DNA from: Candidatus Avelusimicrobium luingense
Lineage (GTDB): Bacteria > Elusimicrobiota > Elusimicrobia > Elusimicrobiales > Elusimicrobiaceae
Direction: 5' to 3'
Length of the DNA: 64,000 nt
NCBI GenBank assembly: GCA_900315845.1
Contig: OOHK01000006.1
Span: forward strand, 1-64,000
A model generated the notes under the pieces. It searched no databases. It was not told where the DNA came from and saw nothing but the letters and a program-made list of their open reading frames with translations. How positions within the stretch are numbered: position 1 is the stretch's first letter; each line of letters starts with the position of its first letter. The translations under genes and the position numbers were made by a program. Of the stretch, positions 26,999 through 36,419 are shown one piece after another.

Positions 26999-27439
26999 AT
27001 GTGTGTATTAACTTTCTTACAACAAAATGCAGAATGGATGTGTGCAATCGCAATTGCTTATTTCGCTTGGAAACAGTATGCCATCACACAACTCCAAATT
27101 CAACAAGATTTGCGCATGCGCCGTTTGGAATTGGCGCAAAAGCTAGATGAGGCATGTAAGGAGTTCCCTCAAGATAAAACGTCTACAGACAAACTACTGG
27201 AATGGTGCATGTCACATCAAAGCGAATTTATTTTTCTTCTGCAAGGAAAAGATGGTGTTCCTTTCGCTCGATTAATGAAATTGGCTATTGATTTGCGACA
27301 AAAATATATGGCAAATTCATCTGTAGTAACTGAGTCTGATGTCAAACAATTGTATACATTGGTTGAACAACTAGACTATGCTTTAGGGAACGCTAGCTAC
27401 GGTTTAACCGAAATCAAACAAAACAAAAGACAACAATAG
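26999..27439 (+). CDS. small single-pass membrane protein near the defence operon
   Basis: The 146-residue product has one N-terminal hydrophobic segment (WMCAIAIAYFAWKQYAI) followed by a predicted coiled coil (LQIQQDLRMRRLELAQKLDE) and a helical cytosolic domain. I do not recognise it. GAGGAGA lies about 13 bases before the ATG, further than usual. It is divergent from the SNF2-Mod-Res operon and leads a + strand trio with a DUF3800 gene and another membrane protein. The one-TM plus coiled-coil shape is like small effectors of defence loci, but that is only an analogy. Confidence 0.65.
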   Translation: MCVLTFLQQNAEWMCAIAIAYFAWKQYAITQLQIQQDLRMRRLELAQKLDEACKEFPQDKTSTDKLLEWCMSHQSEFIFLLQGKDGVPFARLMKLAIDLRQKYMANSSVVTESDVKQLYTLVEQLDYALGNASYGLTEIKQNKRQQ

Positions 27440-27462
27440 ATTTGTTGTAAGATAGAACAAGT

Positions 27463-28374
27463 ATGAAAATTTGTTATATTGACGAAAGTTATGATAAAAA
27501 TAAACGAATTGTGGTAGTGGCAGCAATTATGTTTGATATTACCCGCATGAAAAAAACAAAAACTGAATGGAATGCCTTGCGGACAATTCTATCTAAACAC
27601 TTGGAGCATAATTTAGAAGAAATACATACTACTGATTTGTATAGAGGTCTCAATATATGGAAAAAAGTTCCAAGGGAACGACGATTTAAACTAATAGATG
27701 AAATCATTAAATATATCAACGAGAGAAAACATAAGATTTTGTTTTCTGCGGTTGATTCGGAAAAGTTAAGCGCCGTTGAGCAGAATGAAAATTTTAAGAA
27801 ATTATTAAAATGTAAAGGATTGCATGATAGCACGGCAAAAATTGAAATATATCGACTAGCAGCCATGCATTTGGCCCTTTGCGTACAAAAATTAAATATG
27901 AATGAGAAAAACAACAAGGGAGACTCTCTGTTGGTTTTTGATGAGAAAGATAACACCATTATTGATTTAATATGGAATCTTCCGACTTGGGCTCATGAAT
28001 ATTATCTAACGGGGGAAAAATATAAAAAAATGGCATCAACAAATTCTTTTCACTTGCCCAATATTGTAGATGTTCCATACCATGCGGACTCTAAGAAAGT
28101 ATTAGCTATCAACATTGCAGATTTTTATGCTTATTTTCTAGCTTTATATACTTCTCTAAAGGAGGGTATACAGAAACCCGATTCTCGATTTGATGAAATT
28201 AAACAAGTAACAAAATGGATACAGCAAATGACCATATCTTTCGTAGATGACAGCAACCGGTGGGTTATAAAAGGTAGGAATAATTGTGAGGATTTTTTTT
28301 ACCAAATTGCACCTGATGCACTTAGAACCATTAAAAAAGATATGAAGATGAAAACTGTTACTTATACAGAATAA
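27463..28374 (+). CDS. DUF3800-family protein
   Basis: At 303 residues, the protein opens with MKICYIDESYDKNKRIVVVA and later has LLVFDEKDN and LAINIADFYAYFLALY, the layout of DUF3800 proteins. Those are thought to have an RNase H-like fold with acidic catalytic residues (here Asp7/Glu8 and the Asp of VFDEKDN), and they are frequently found next to defence and mobile genes. No experimental activity is known to me. It lies 23 bp downstream of the small membrane protein gene and is probably co-transcribed with it. Confidence 0.78.
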   Translation: MKICYIDESYDKNKRIVVVAAIMFDITRMKKTKTEWNALRTILSKHLEHNLEEIHTTDLYRGLNIWKKVPRERRFKLIDEIIKYINERKHKILFSAVDSEKLSAVEQNENFKKLLKCKGLHDSTAKIEIYRLAAMHLALCVQKLNMNEKNNKGDSLLVFDEKDNTIIDLIWNLPTWAHEYYLTGEKYKKMASTNSFHLPNIVDVPYHADSKKVLAINIADFYAYFLALYTSLKEGIQKPDSRFDEIKQVTKWIQQMTISFVDDSNRWVIKGRNNCEDFFYQIAPDALRTIKKDMKMKTVTYTE

Positions 28375-28425
28375 ACACTAGAAACTTCCCAAGCATAATA
28401 AAGAAGGAAAGTGAGGAATATTTTT

Positions 28426-29142
28426 ATGAAAGATATTTTAATAGCAATTTTTTCGGCATTAATTGGAGCCATTTTACAAAAAAGGCATCGTGGTAAACTC
28501 CTATGGTTGCTGAAAAATGAACGTTTAATTACCCCAGATATTGGAGATCCTGCAATCAAGATATACTATAAAACAAAAGTTATTAAAGGCTTGTCTATTG
28601 CTAAGATATTAGTTGTCAACGATGGACAGGTTCCATTAACTCAGCAAGATTTTGTAAATGGAAAAGGAATTGTTATCGAAGGGAAAGAACATTGCCGTCT
28701 GCTACGAATTGATGTTATTGAACACACCGATACAGGCAATGTTTATACTACCTGTATTAGTAAAGATCGCAAGAGCGCTATTATTAAATTTCATCACTTC
28801 AATGCCGGAGATGCTTTCTTGTTACAAATTTTTCATACAGGAAAGCAGGGAAAAGATTTGGAATGCTCGTGTTCAGCAACAGGAATCTCTGCAACAGAAA
28901 GGATTTCTATTATTGGACACACCTACTGCGATCTTATAGTTACTACCATACTACAAAGCGTATTTTGTATAGGGATATTTGGCCTAAGCGTATCGTGGAT
29001 TGCACAAGGAGGAATAAAGTTATGGTTGAGTCCAATTCTATTTCTTTTAATTATACTTGTTGTCATGGGATCGATTGCATCTTGGGAATTCGAATATCGT
29101 TTTAAAGGTTGGTATAAGATAGCAAGAAAAAACGGGTTTTAG
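28426..29142 (+). CDS. membrane protein of unknown function
   Basis: The 238-residue protein has an N-terminal hydrophobic stretch (ILIAIFSALIGAIL), a beta-rich soluble middle, and two adjacent C-terminal helices (TTILQSVFCIGIFGLSV and LWLSPILFLLIILVVMG). No family is recognised. The ATG at 28426 with GTGAGG upstream is preferred over the GTG at 28411, which is part of that Shine-Dalgarno. It is the third gene of the trio divergent from the restriction operon and is closed by a strong terminator. Confidence 0.68.
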   Translation: MKDILIAIFSALIGAILQKRHRGKLLWLLKNERLITPDIGDPAIKIYYKTKVIKGLSIAKILVVNDGQVPLTQQDFVNGKGIVIEGKEHCRLLRIDVIEHTDTGNVYTTCISKDRKSAIIKFHHFNAGDAFLLQIFHTGKQGKDLECSCSATGISATERISIIGHTYCDLIVTTILQSVFCIGIFGLSVSWIAQGGIKLWLSPILFLLIILVVMGSIASWEFEYRFKGWYKIARKNGF

Positions 29143-29168
29143 AAGGTATAAGCAAATTCTATAACCCG

Positions 29169-29194
29169 TCCCCGGTCACAATCCGGGGATTTTT
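29169..29194 (+). terminator. terminator after the DUF3800 trio
   Basis: A 7-bp stem TCCCCGG/CCGGGGA with a 7-nt loop is followed by TTTTT. Confidence 0.85.
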
Positions 29195-29292
29195 AAATTA
29201 TTTCTTTTCGAAAAAATTCAAATACAACTTGACTTCTCTCCCTATAAGAAGCGTGAATGTGTATGTAAAAACACTTCTTACAGGAGAGAATT

Positions 29293-30399
29293 ATGAGTGT
29301 ACACAAAATCAAAAAAGGGCCGTACTATTACGCAGATTATTACGATTTTAATGGGGTTAGAAGACGTCTCTCGCTCCAAACTGAAAATAAACAAGTAGCC
29401 CTGCTAAAATATCAGGAACTTATTCGCCGCCGGAATGCTGTTAAAGAGAGGATGCCTGTACATATTACTTGGGATGCATTTAAGGCCAAATTACTCTATC
29501 ACATGTCTATTGATAAGGCCCGTAATACGTGTAACCGTATGAAATTGGCTATCCGCTATTTGGAAGAAATGAAAAAGCCTCGTTTTTTACAGGATATTAC
29601 TCCCGAGTTACTACAAACCTATAAAGAGCATCTTATTAAGAAAAACATCAGTGCCAGGCATATCAATAGCTTAGTGATATGTATTAAAACCGCTATGCAT
29701 AGGGGTGAGAAATGGCAATATGTGCCCAAGCGAGATTGGACTACTGTCACAAAGATTAAGACAGCCCGGGGTAGAGTTGTGTTCCACACCCCGGAAGAAA
29801 TAGACAAACTATTAGCCGCTTGCCCCTCTGAAGCGTGGAAGATTGTGGTGCTACTAGGGGCAGATGCCGGACTACGCAGAGGAGAAATGTCTAATTTAAA
29901 GTGGGAAGATGTTGATTTTGCCAATAACCAACTGTATATTGCCCCTAATAAGACAGAAAACCACCGCTTTGTACCCATGACACAAGACCTTAGAAATGCC
30001 CTAGAAAAGGCCCATAAACGCGCCAAACACGAATACGTGGTCACTGTATGCCAGCCCATGAAAGGGAACCGCTGTAACCCCGATTATTTAACAACCTTTT
30101 ATCAAGAAGTAGCCAAAGCGGCAGGAGTGGATAGTTTCCTGCACAAACTGCGCCATACATTCGCCAGCCAACTCGTCCAAAACGGGGTGGAACTCTATAC
30201 GGTATGCAAGTTACTGGGCCACCGGACCATCCAAATGACCGAGATTTATGCCCACCTAGCCCCCGACAACTTACACAAAGCAGTATTTAACCTGCCCAAG
30301 CATGGCATGCAACTGGTTGGCATGGAAGAAAAGACTGTATGCGAAGGAAACAAAGCATGCAGACAAATAGGTGTGGACTTTGGGGATTTGATGAAATAA
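29293..30399 (+). CDS. tyrosine recombinase / phage-type integrase
   Basis: The 368-residue protein has an N-terminal SAM-like core-binding domain, then the catalytic domain with Arg in DAGLRRGEMSNLKWEDVD, the HKLRHTFASQL box (His-x-x-Arg and His), LLGHRTIQMTEIYAHL and the nucleophile Tyr. It breaks and rejoins DNA at attachment sites. The closest candidate att sequences are the tRNA-Arg cores 12 kb away and the permease 3'-end repeats; neither lies beside the gene. A GGAGAG Shine-Dalgarno precedes the ATG, and an imperfect hairpin (TAAGAAGCGTG/CACTTCTTA) lies upstream and could be an operator. Confidence 0.93.
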   Translation: MSVHKIKKGPYYYADYYDFNGVRRRLSLQTENKQVALLKYQELIRRRNAVKERMPVHITWDAFKAKLLYHMSIDKARNTCNRMKLAIRYLEEMKKPRFLQDITPELLQTYKEHLIKKNISARHINSLVICIKTAMHRGEKWQYVPKRDWTTVTKIKTARGRVVFHTPEEIDKLLAACPSEAWKIVVLLGADAGLRRGEMSNLKWEDVDFANNQLYIAPNKTENHRFVPMTQDLRNALEKAHKRAKHEYVVTVCQPMKGNRCNPDYLTTFYQEVAKAAGVDSFLHKLRHTFASQLVQNGVELYTVCKLLGHRTIQMTEIYAHLAPDNLHKAVFNLPKHGMQLVGMEEKTVCEGNKACRQIGVDFGDLMK

Positions 30400-30416
30400 A
30401 AAATTCTCAAAAAATA

Positions 30417-30448
30417 ATGTTGTATATAAAATTCTAAGCATACAACAT
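30417..30448. repeat. perfect inverted repeat between convergent genes
   Basis: The 9-bp arms ATGTTGTAT/ATACAACAT with a 14-nt spacer lie between the integrase stop and the ankyrin-gene stop. It may be a weak bidirectional terminator or a recombinase-related site. Confidence 0.6.
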
Positions 30449-30449
30449 C

Positions 30450-31580
30450 TTACTTCATCATTTGTTCCATAAGATGCGTATATCCCTTCTTCATAGATAA
30501 CAATTTTGTTTTTTCATCATAGATTTTGCGGTCAACAAACCATTTCGCAGTTTCGCAATAATTATTTTGCAAAGCAACGAATAAAATATTAAGACAATCT
30601 TCGACGTATTGATTCAAAAAAGTGTCCTGCATTTTGCTCAACAACAATAATACATATTTTTCTTCATACTGATTGGAGATAATGAGATTCAAGGATGAAA
30701 AAATATTTTGATCTAACGGTATATTATCAATGATTTTTTTAGCAACGTCAGCCAAATTCTTTTGTATTGCAAGTAACAAAGCCTGTTGCCCATAAGCACC
30801 ATTTTCAAGAAGAAGTTTTGTCATTTCGTCGTACTTATTTGATATTGATAAAAATAATTCAGAATGTTTTTTTTCTTCATCAACAGAAGAATTCCCACAA
30901 AAATTAAATAATGCGCCTTTTTTAAGTAATTGTTTAGCGATCTCTAAACAATTACTTCTTACAGCGCACTCTAATGGAGTAGTAATTAACATAGAGGTAT
31001 AATTGAGAGGATTTATTTCACCGCCTCTATCTATCATGAGATCAACAACTCTAATAAAATTCTTACTAATAGCTTCAAGTAAATTTTCCCCCGTAAAGCT
31101 TGCTCCCCGTGTCAAAAGCAATTCCAGCATTTTTTCATTTTCACATTGTAAAGCAATGTCTACGGGAGTTTTGCCATCTATATCCGTTACTGTTAAATTT
31201 ATATTCCTATTTGTATTCAAATAAGATTTAACTGTGTCAAAATTTTGGCTACTCAACACCGCCCATAATTCTTCATTTTTTTTATGCCTACGTCCATCAA
31301 CAATCCATAAATAACGAGCCAGCCCTATTACTGTTCCACACAGTAATCCTACACACCAAAAAGGCACCTTACCCTGAATGACCGGATACAAGAACCCAAA
31401 AAGGACACAGAGTGCCACACTGGTATAACGATGGACGAATTGTATTCGTATTTTTTTAGAAAAGATATCCATAAATATAAAAATTACGAATACTACAAGG
31501 ATATAAATCCCTAAACAATACATCCCAACTTCTTGAGAAAATGTCCCCGGGTTACCCCATGAATATAAATTATTTTCCAT
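30450..31580 (-). CDS. membrane-anchored ankyrin-repeat protein
   Basis: The 376-residue protein starts with three hydrophobic segments (about residues 14-100), then about six ankyrin-like repeats with clear examples such as DIDGKTPVDIALQCENEKMLELLLTRGAS and ATTPLECAV-type motifs. Ankyrin repeats bind proteins; here they would face the cytosol or periplasm next to the inner membrane. It is convergent with the integrase gene and may belong to the same accessory region. The partner and function are unknown. Confidence 0.78.
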   Translation of the reverse strand: MENNLYSWGNPGTFSQEVGMYCLGIYILVVFVIFIFMDIFSKKIRIQFVHRYTSVALCVLFGFLYPVIQGKVPFWCVGLLCGTVIGLARYLWIVDGRRHKKNEELWAVLSSQNFDTVKSYLNTNRNINLTVTDIDGKTPVDIALQCENEKMLELLLTRGASFTGENLLEAISKNFIRVVDLMIDRGGEINPLNYTSMLITTPLECAVRSNCLEIAKQLLKKGALFNFCGNSSVDEEKKHSELFLSISNKYDEMTKLLLENGAYGQQALLLAIQKNLADVAKKIIDNIPLDQNIFSSLNLIISNQYEEKYVLLLLSKMQDTFLNQYVEDCLNILFVALQNNYCETAKWFVDRKIYDEKTKLLSMKKGYTHLMEQMMK

Positions 31581-32172
31581 TATTGGCTCCTTTTAACGCT
31601 ATTCTACAATATTTGCATGATTATAACACCTTCAAATATCTCGCTAATTGCGGGGTTTTTTATCACAAAAATGTTAAGATTTATAAAAACCTATCTTAGA
31701 CGATAAATAAGCATAAATGTTAAGATAAAAATTCCCGAACGGGAATATTTTTCCAAATTTCCGCCATTTCTCTTAAAATATTCCCGAGCGGGAAAAAATT
31801 AACAAAATTATCTGCTCTACATACTCTTACTGTTTTATAAAAATCCTTAAATTTTAAGCATTTTAGTAGTTTTTGTATAAGAAATAGGGGATGGAACGAG
31901 GACTAACTTGTCTTTGTATCGCCGAGACGTTGGGCGGGATTTTGATATGCCTATTGATTAGTACATTAACATTATGCGTATTCTTGTCCTTGAATTTCAC
32001 ATTAGCCAAATATCCTTTGAATTGGAACGTATTGATTATAGTATAATAATATTAAAGACGAGATGTGAATATGCTTCAGCATTCAAGGTCCGGCATTAAA
32101 ATACCGTGCAACCTCGTGCAACAATTCACACAATCCATGTCCCTCTGTAAATTTTTGGAGATATGGTATTTT
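31581..32172. other. long intergenic region before the autotransporter
   Basis: No supported gene. It holds the two palindromes annotated separately, a TATAAT (about 32038-32046) that may serve the autotransporter, and a 25-codon ORF (from about 31976) without a Shine-Dalgarno. Confidence 0.5.
31731..31794. promoter_or_regulatory. pair of TTCCCGNNCGGGAA palindromes
   Basis: TTCCCGAACGGGAA (31732-31745) and TTCCCGAGCGGGAA (31781-31794) are centred 49 bp apart. They look like binding sites for a dimeric HTH repressor, but no regulator gene is adjacent in the window. Confidence 0.6.
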
Positions 32173-34884
32173 ATGAAGAAAACAATATTACTTACTTTTT
32201 CACTCTCCCTTGCTTTGCTAATTATGAATGTATCCGCTTTTGCAGCGGACGTCAATTCCTTCTCGGATTTGGCTGCCGGCGGTGATTTGACCTTTGCGCA
32301 AGACATTGTGGTTGAGTCCGCCACCCCCTCTGTTACGTTGCCAGATGGAACTGTGGTAGACGGAGCCCATCACTCCTTAACGGGCGTACAGGGGACCTAC
32401 CTAAATATCGGTTCAAACACTTCCACGGTCACACTCAAAAACGTAGGAGCCATACAGGACGGATCCAGCACGGATAATACCTTTTCTTATCAAAATGCCG
32501 CCGGTGATACCGTGTATAAAAAAATTACAAATTCCTTTAACGGATTTCACAAAACAGGATGGAGCCAAAATAAACTTCTGGGCACTGTAAATATAGACAA
32601 TTCCGTTTTTTCCAACAATGTGTCTGACGAAGATGCCGGGGTATTTTTTGATTCAAATGCTTTGCTAACTATTACCAATTCCACTTTTTATGATAACCAT
32701 GCAGCCGCAAACTGGTATGGCGGCGGAGTGACACAGACACTCACTAACTCACAACCGATTACCATAGATTCTTCCCTTTTTGTCAATAATACCGCTGGGG
32801 AAGGCGGCGCCTTGGATACCAGCGTACAAACCTATATTTCCAATTCCGTATTTGCCAATAACCAAGCAATCGGGCTTGATGGCGGCGCTATTTGGTATGG
32901 TATGGCAGCCGTTGCCGCCCACTATGTTAATTATCTCATCAATTCCGAATTTGTTAACAATACGGCTACCGGACTTGGGGGTGCTTTGTCTTTGGACGGT
33001 CTAAATGACGGGATGAACATCATAAACACTTCGTTTAGAGGCAATCAGGCCGCATATGGCGGAGCCATTTATGCCATCAAGTTTCGCGACGGTATTCCCC
33101 TCTCCGTGGTGGATTCTTCTTTCACAAACAATACCGCTAATGAAGGGGCCGGCATTTACAGTAAAAATATTGATTTGAACATTTTTGCCGTCAATAAAGA
33201 TGTTGTTTTTGACGGAAACACAGCCACTAACGAAACAGCCAGTTATAATGCGGGTAGTGATATTTATTTTGACGCGAGCGGAAATGATGCTACTTTATTC
33301 TTGAATGCGGCTAGCGGTAAAAAAATTATTTTTAACGGTAGCATTGCTTCCTACACGGATAATACCGTAGCATCCATTGATATCAACAAATCAGGTTTGA
33401 CTTATTCCCCCGATACAGGCATCACGACCGAAATGGTCTCAGATGCAAGCAGCCAAATTCAATTCAATAACCGAGTGGGAGATGATACCTATAATTTTGA
33501 TATCAACTTGTACAACGGCGTACTGGCTATCGGGCAAAATCCGACCATCAATGCCGGTGTAGATAACCCGGACGGTTTTATTGATGGCAACAACTTACAT
33601 GTAATGGCAGAGTCCACCCTTTACACTATCAATAACGTCATCGGCTCTGTCAATTTGAAACAATTAGATCTTTCTTCTAATCTCAACATCCAAGCTGATG
33701 CAGATTTAGCTACCTCTACGATGGACACCATCCATGTTGACACCGTGACAGGCACAGAGAAAATCGTTTTATCCGGTGTCAATGTATTATCCGATACGAC
33801 GGGAGATAGTACCGTAGTTCAATTTACAGACACCAATTTGGCCGACTACGTAGCGGTGAAAGATGATTTGCAGGCCGTCTCTCCCGTCTACAAATATACG
33901 GTAGCCAATAATGGGGATGGCTCCTTAACATTTACCCGCTTTAACGATAATCCGGACCCCGACGACCCGAGGAATTATAATCCGGCCGTCTTTGAGCCGA
34001 CCATTACGGTAAACACCGTTTCAAACGTCCAGGATTATATCAATAGTTTAGTGTTTCGCGATTTCACTTTATTTGAATATAATGACTTCAAACAACAGGG
34101 CAAAGCAGCCGGAGATTTTGGAGAAGGAAGAAATGTCTGGCTCAAGGCATATGGCTACAATGACAGAACGGATTACAGACATTTTTCCGACGTCAAAACC
34201 AGAATGGCCATGTTCTTTTTAGGGTTAAGCCAAGACATCAATTTCTTTGAATCCGATGACTCCAAACTCAACGTTTATACCGGTTATCTGAACGGAAACA
34301 TCCGCTATGATGATATCCGCGTAGATCAACCCGGAGAGTATTTGGGTGCCAACATTGCCACCAAATATGAAAACTTTATGGTAGCCCTTAATATGACTGG
34401 CGGATACATCCATCCGAAAACGTACGATATGTATGGCAAACACCGCACGAACAATCCTTGGGGCGGTATTGCCGCAGATATCGGCTATCAAATAGAAGTT
34501 TCCCCTTCGCTGATGCTGATGCCCAGTTTTGTCACTTCCTACACGTATGTCCACGGGGATGATTACACCAATTCTGCCAATATCCGTGTAAAATCTGATG
34601 ACCTGCAAGTGTTTGAATTTGTGCCAAACCTGCGTGGGGATTACCGCTTAAACCAACGCTGGGAACTCTTTGGAGATGTGCGCTATTCCTTCAGTCACAA
34701 AGACGGTGGAAACTCCCGCGTTGAAGGCGTGGCGATTCCTACGCTCAACATGGCCAGATTCGTAGAGTATGGTTTGGGAACAACCGCTCATTTCAATGAT
34801 TACGCGTTTGAAATTGCCCTCTATCGCAGAGATGGCAGACGCGAAGGTTGGAACGGATACATCAACCTACGCTATCACTTTTAA
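32173..34884 (+). CDS. autotransporter with Pmp-like beta-helix passenger
   Basis: From the ATG at 32173 the protein has 903 residues and starts with signal peptide MKKTILLTFSLSLALLIMNVSAFAA. The passenger has repeated FxNN...GGA(I/L) motifs (NNTAGEGGALDTS, NNQAIGLDGGAIWYG, GNQAAYGGAIYAI) typical of right-handed beta-helix polymorphic membrane proteins. The last 270 or so residues form an autotransporter barrel ending in the OmpA/AT-type aromatic C-terminus (YINLRYHF). It should display an adhesin-like stalk on the cell surface. The frame is open from 32065, but the signal peptide fixes the start at 32173, with GGAG upstream. A terminator follows. Confidence 0.9.
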   Translation: MKKTILLTFSLSLALLIMNVSAFAADVNSFSDLAAGGDLTFAQDIVVESATPSVTLPDGTVVDGAHHSLTGVQGTYLNIGSNTSTVTLKNVGAIQDGSSTDNTFSYQNAAGDTVYKKITNSFNGFHKTGWSQNKLLGTVNIDNSVFSNNVSDEDAGVFFDSNALLTITNSTFYDNHAAANWYGGGVTQTLTNSQPITIDSSLFVNNTAGEGGALDTSVQTYISNSVFANNQAIGLDGGAIWYGMAAVAAHYVNYLINSEFVNNTATGLGGALSLDGLNDGMNIINTSFRGNQAAYGGAIYAIKFRDGIPLSVVDSSFTNNTANEGAGIYSKNIDLNIFAVNKDVVFDGNTATNETASYNAGSDIYFDASGNDATLFLNAASGKKIIFNGSIASYTDNTVASIDINKSGLTYSPDTGITTEMVSDASSQIQFNNRVGDDTYNFDINLYNGVLAIGQNPTINAGVDNPDGFIDGNNLHVMAESTLYTINNVIGSVNLKQLDLSSNLNIQADADLATSTMDTIHVDTVTGTEKIVLSGVNVLSDTTGDSTVVQFTDTNLADYVAVKDDLQAVSPVYKYTVANNGDGSLTFTRFNDNPDPDDPRNYNPAVFEPTITVNTVSNVQDYINSLVFRDFTLFEYNDFKQQGKAAGDFGEGRNVWLKAYGYNDRTDYRHFSDVKTRMAMFFLGLSQDINFFESDDSKLNVYTGYLNGNIRYDDIRVDQPGEYLGANIATKYENFMVALNMTGGYIHPKTYDMYGKHRTNNPWGGIAADIGYQIEVSPSLMLMPSFVTSYTYVHGDDYTNSANIRVKSDDLQVFEFVPNLRGDYRLNQRWELFGDVRYSFSHKDGGNSRVEGVAIPTLNMARFVEYGLGTTAHFNDYAFEIALYRRDGRREGWNGYINLRYHF

Positions 34885-34898
34885 GCAAACTTCGTATC

Positions 34899-34933
34899 AA
34901 AAGGCCCTTACTAACCAAGTAGGGGCCTTTTTT
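34899..34933 (+). terminator. terminator of the autotransporter gene
   Basis: A 12-bp stem AAAGGCCCTTAC/GTAGGGGCCTTT with one wobble and a TTTTTT tail. Confidence 0.88.
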
Positions 34934-34947
34934 GTAGAATAACAGAT

Positions 34948-35664
34948 ATGAAAAAATTATTCTTACTAGGATTATTTTTGCTAACTTCTTGCGCTACGGT
35001 GCCTGTGCCCCGTGAATTTGCCTACAAACCGATGCAAACCAATCAATACCTGTTGGCCTCTTGGCAAAAAATAACCGATTCGTCCTCCCCCATCCGCATT
35101 TACCTGGAAGGAGATGGCAAGGCTTTTGATTACAGAGGGATACCCACTCAAAATCCGACTCCTAAAAATAAATTTTTACGCAACATGGCATTTAGCGATC
35201 CCCACGCTAATGTGGTTTATCTGGCTAGACCCTGTCAATTCGTCCAAGATCCTCACTGCAAGGTGGAGGATTGGACTGTGGGCCGCTTTTCCGAGCAAAT
35301 TGTGGAAGACACCGCCTTGGCTATTAAACAAATTTCGCAGGACAGAGAAATTGTTTTAATTGGATATTCTGGGGGAGCGCTTTTGTCTGGTCTTCTCATC
35401 ACCAGGCATCCCGAATTAAAAATACAAAAGTGGATTACGATTGCCGGCTTATTAAATCATACCGATTGGACACAATATTGGGGAGATACGCCGCTCTACT
35501 TATCATTAGACTTACAAACACTTCCTTCCGTAGAGCAACAACATTTTGCTGGAGCTAGAGATAAAGTCATTCCGCTGGAACTATCTAAGAAATGGGTAGG
35601 TAAAAATAATTTGGCAATCTTGCCCCATGCGACACATAACAAAGGTTTTGCCTGTAATTTCTAA
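34948..35664 (+). CDS. lipoprotein with alpha/beta-hydrolase fold
   Basis: The 238-residue protein has a lipoprotein signal (MKKLFLLGLFLLTSC, Cys15). GYSGGALLSGLL matches the nucleophile elbow GxSxG, and a late His in LPHATHNKGF could complete the triad, with Asp in GARDKVIPLE. It would act as an esterase or peptidase at the periplasmic side of a membrane; the substrate is unknown. No Shine-Dalgarno is visible; TAGAAT lies seven bases before the ATG, so the message may be leaderless. Confidence 0.78.
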   Translation: MKKLFLLGLFLLTSCATVPVPREFAYKPMQTNQYLLASWQKITDSSSPIRIYLEGDGKAFDYRGIPTQNPTPKNKFLRNMAFSDPHANVVYLARPCQFVQDPHCKVEDWTVGRFSEQIVEDTALAIKQISQDREIVLIGYSGGALLSGLLITRHPELKIQKWITIAGLLNHTDWTQYWGDTPLYLSLDLQTLPSVEQQHFAGARDKVIPLELSKKWVGKNNLAILPHATHNKGFACNF

Positions 35665-35758
35665 TCGTTAGCGGCAAGGTTGCGAGTAGTAAATGTTCCT
35701 TCAACGAAACACCCCTTCAATTGTTTAGAGCTAGTAGCAATAAAGATAATACCCTTGT

Positions 35759-35867
35759 TATAAAGGAAATGCTAATTTAATTTGGCTTTGAAATTTTTAT
35801 AAGCAGTGGCGGCCAAACAAGATACTGAAATATTGCCAAAATCAACGAATCTCGCCGTAAGGTATCA
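35759..35867 (-). repeat. copy of the ABC-permease 3' end (copy 2)
   Basis: It matches the end and downstream flank of the permease gene at 41450 for over 100 bp, with an internal 16-bp deletion between CAAG repeats and a few substitutions. Same orientation as the original. Confidence 0.85.
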
Positions 35868-35947
35868 AATTCGGGGCTGTTATCCACATTAGGCAGATAT
35901 AACCCCGTATGCGGCATCCAAGCAATAATTTTTTCAAATTTGTTCAT
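35777..35947 (-). CDS. 56-aa chimeric ORF ending in permease-repeat sequence
   Basis: The ORF starts MNKFEKIIAWMPHTGLYLPN, one base after the stop of the 155-aa gene, and its last 25 or so codons run through permease-repeat copy 2 in a different frame. Only the N-terminal 33 residues are unique. It may be the truncated remnant of a larger gene of the same operon, cut when the repeat was joined. Expression is plausible by coupling; function is unknown. Confidence 0.45.
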   Translation of the reverse strand: MNKFEKIIAWMPHTGLYLPNVDNSPEFDTLRRDSLILAIFQYLVWPPLLIKISKPN

Positions 35948-35948
35948 C

Positions 35949-36416
35949 TTATTTGCTCTTTACTAAAAAAATGCGATTGGATGGGAACACCTTAAATAGC
36001 ACATCTGTATCCCATTGGTTATGCGCAATATCTTTAGCAATTTCAGTAATGCGTTCTAGGGACATATTGGCAATATCCAGGGTTAAAGACTCCACATTAT
36101 AGACATTATCCCGATATGGAAACTTGCCTCCAAAACCTCTATTCCACGCATATTCCACGTTGTACTGGTCCACAAAAGATAAGTCCCGAAGTCCCAGTTT
36201 AATGGTGCGAGGAAATACTATCATCCCGCCGCCATAAAACCCAACTTGCCGATAAAAAGACTCCGCATTTTTGCCTGTGTTATATGCCATCATCCCATAC
36301 ACACCCGGATAATGAGGCCCACACGCAAAGAAACATTTGGTTATTTCTTCTATGTCTTTATCTATTTTAAAGGGGCCGTAACATCTTTTAAATTTCTGAT
36401 TATTTGTTTCAAACAT
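35949..36416 (-). CDS. 155-aa protein of unknown function (ClpX-like operon)
   Basis: A soluble protein without signal or membrane segment; notable stretches are FFACGPHYPGVYGMMAYNTG and GGGMIVFPRTIKLGLRD. No family is recognised. It follows the 263-aa gene by 3 bp and so belongs to the riboswitch-led operon. Confidence 0.6.
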   Translation of the reverse strand: MFETNNQKFKRCYGPFKIDKDIEEITKCFFACGPHYPGVYGMMAYNTGKNAESFYRQVGFYGGGMIVFPRTIKLGLRDLSFVDQYNVEYAWNRGFGGKFPYRDNVYNVESLTLDIANMSLERITEIAKDIAHNQWDTDVLFKVFPSNRIFLVKSK

Positions 36417-36419
36417 TGC

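Noticed and set aside
29169-29194. tRNA T-arm remnant before the integrase
   Set aside because: The loop TCACAAT lacks the TTCRA core, no acceptor arm is nearby, and the following T run makes it a terminator.
31976-32053. 25-codon ORF before the autotransporter
   Set aside because: No Shine-Dalgarno, and it overlaps the likely promoter.
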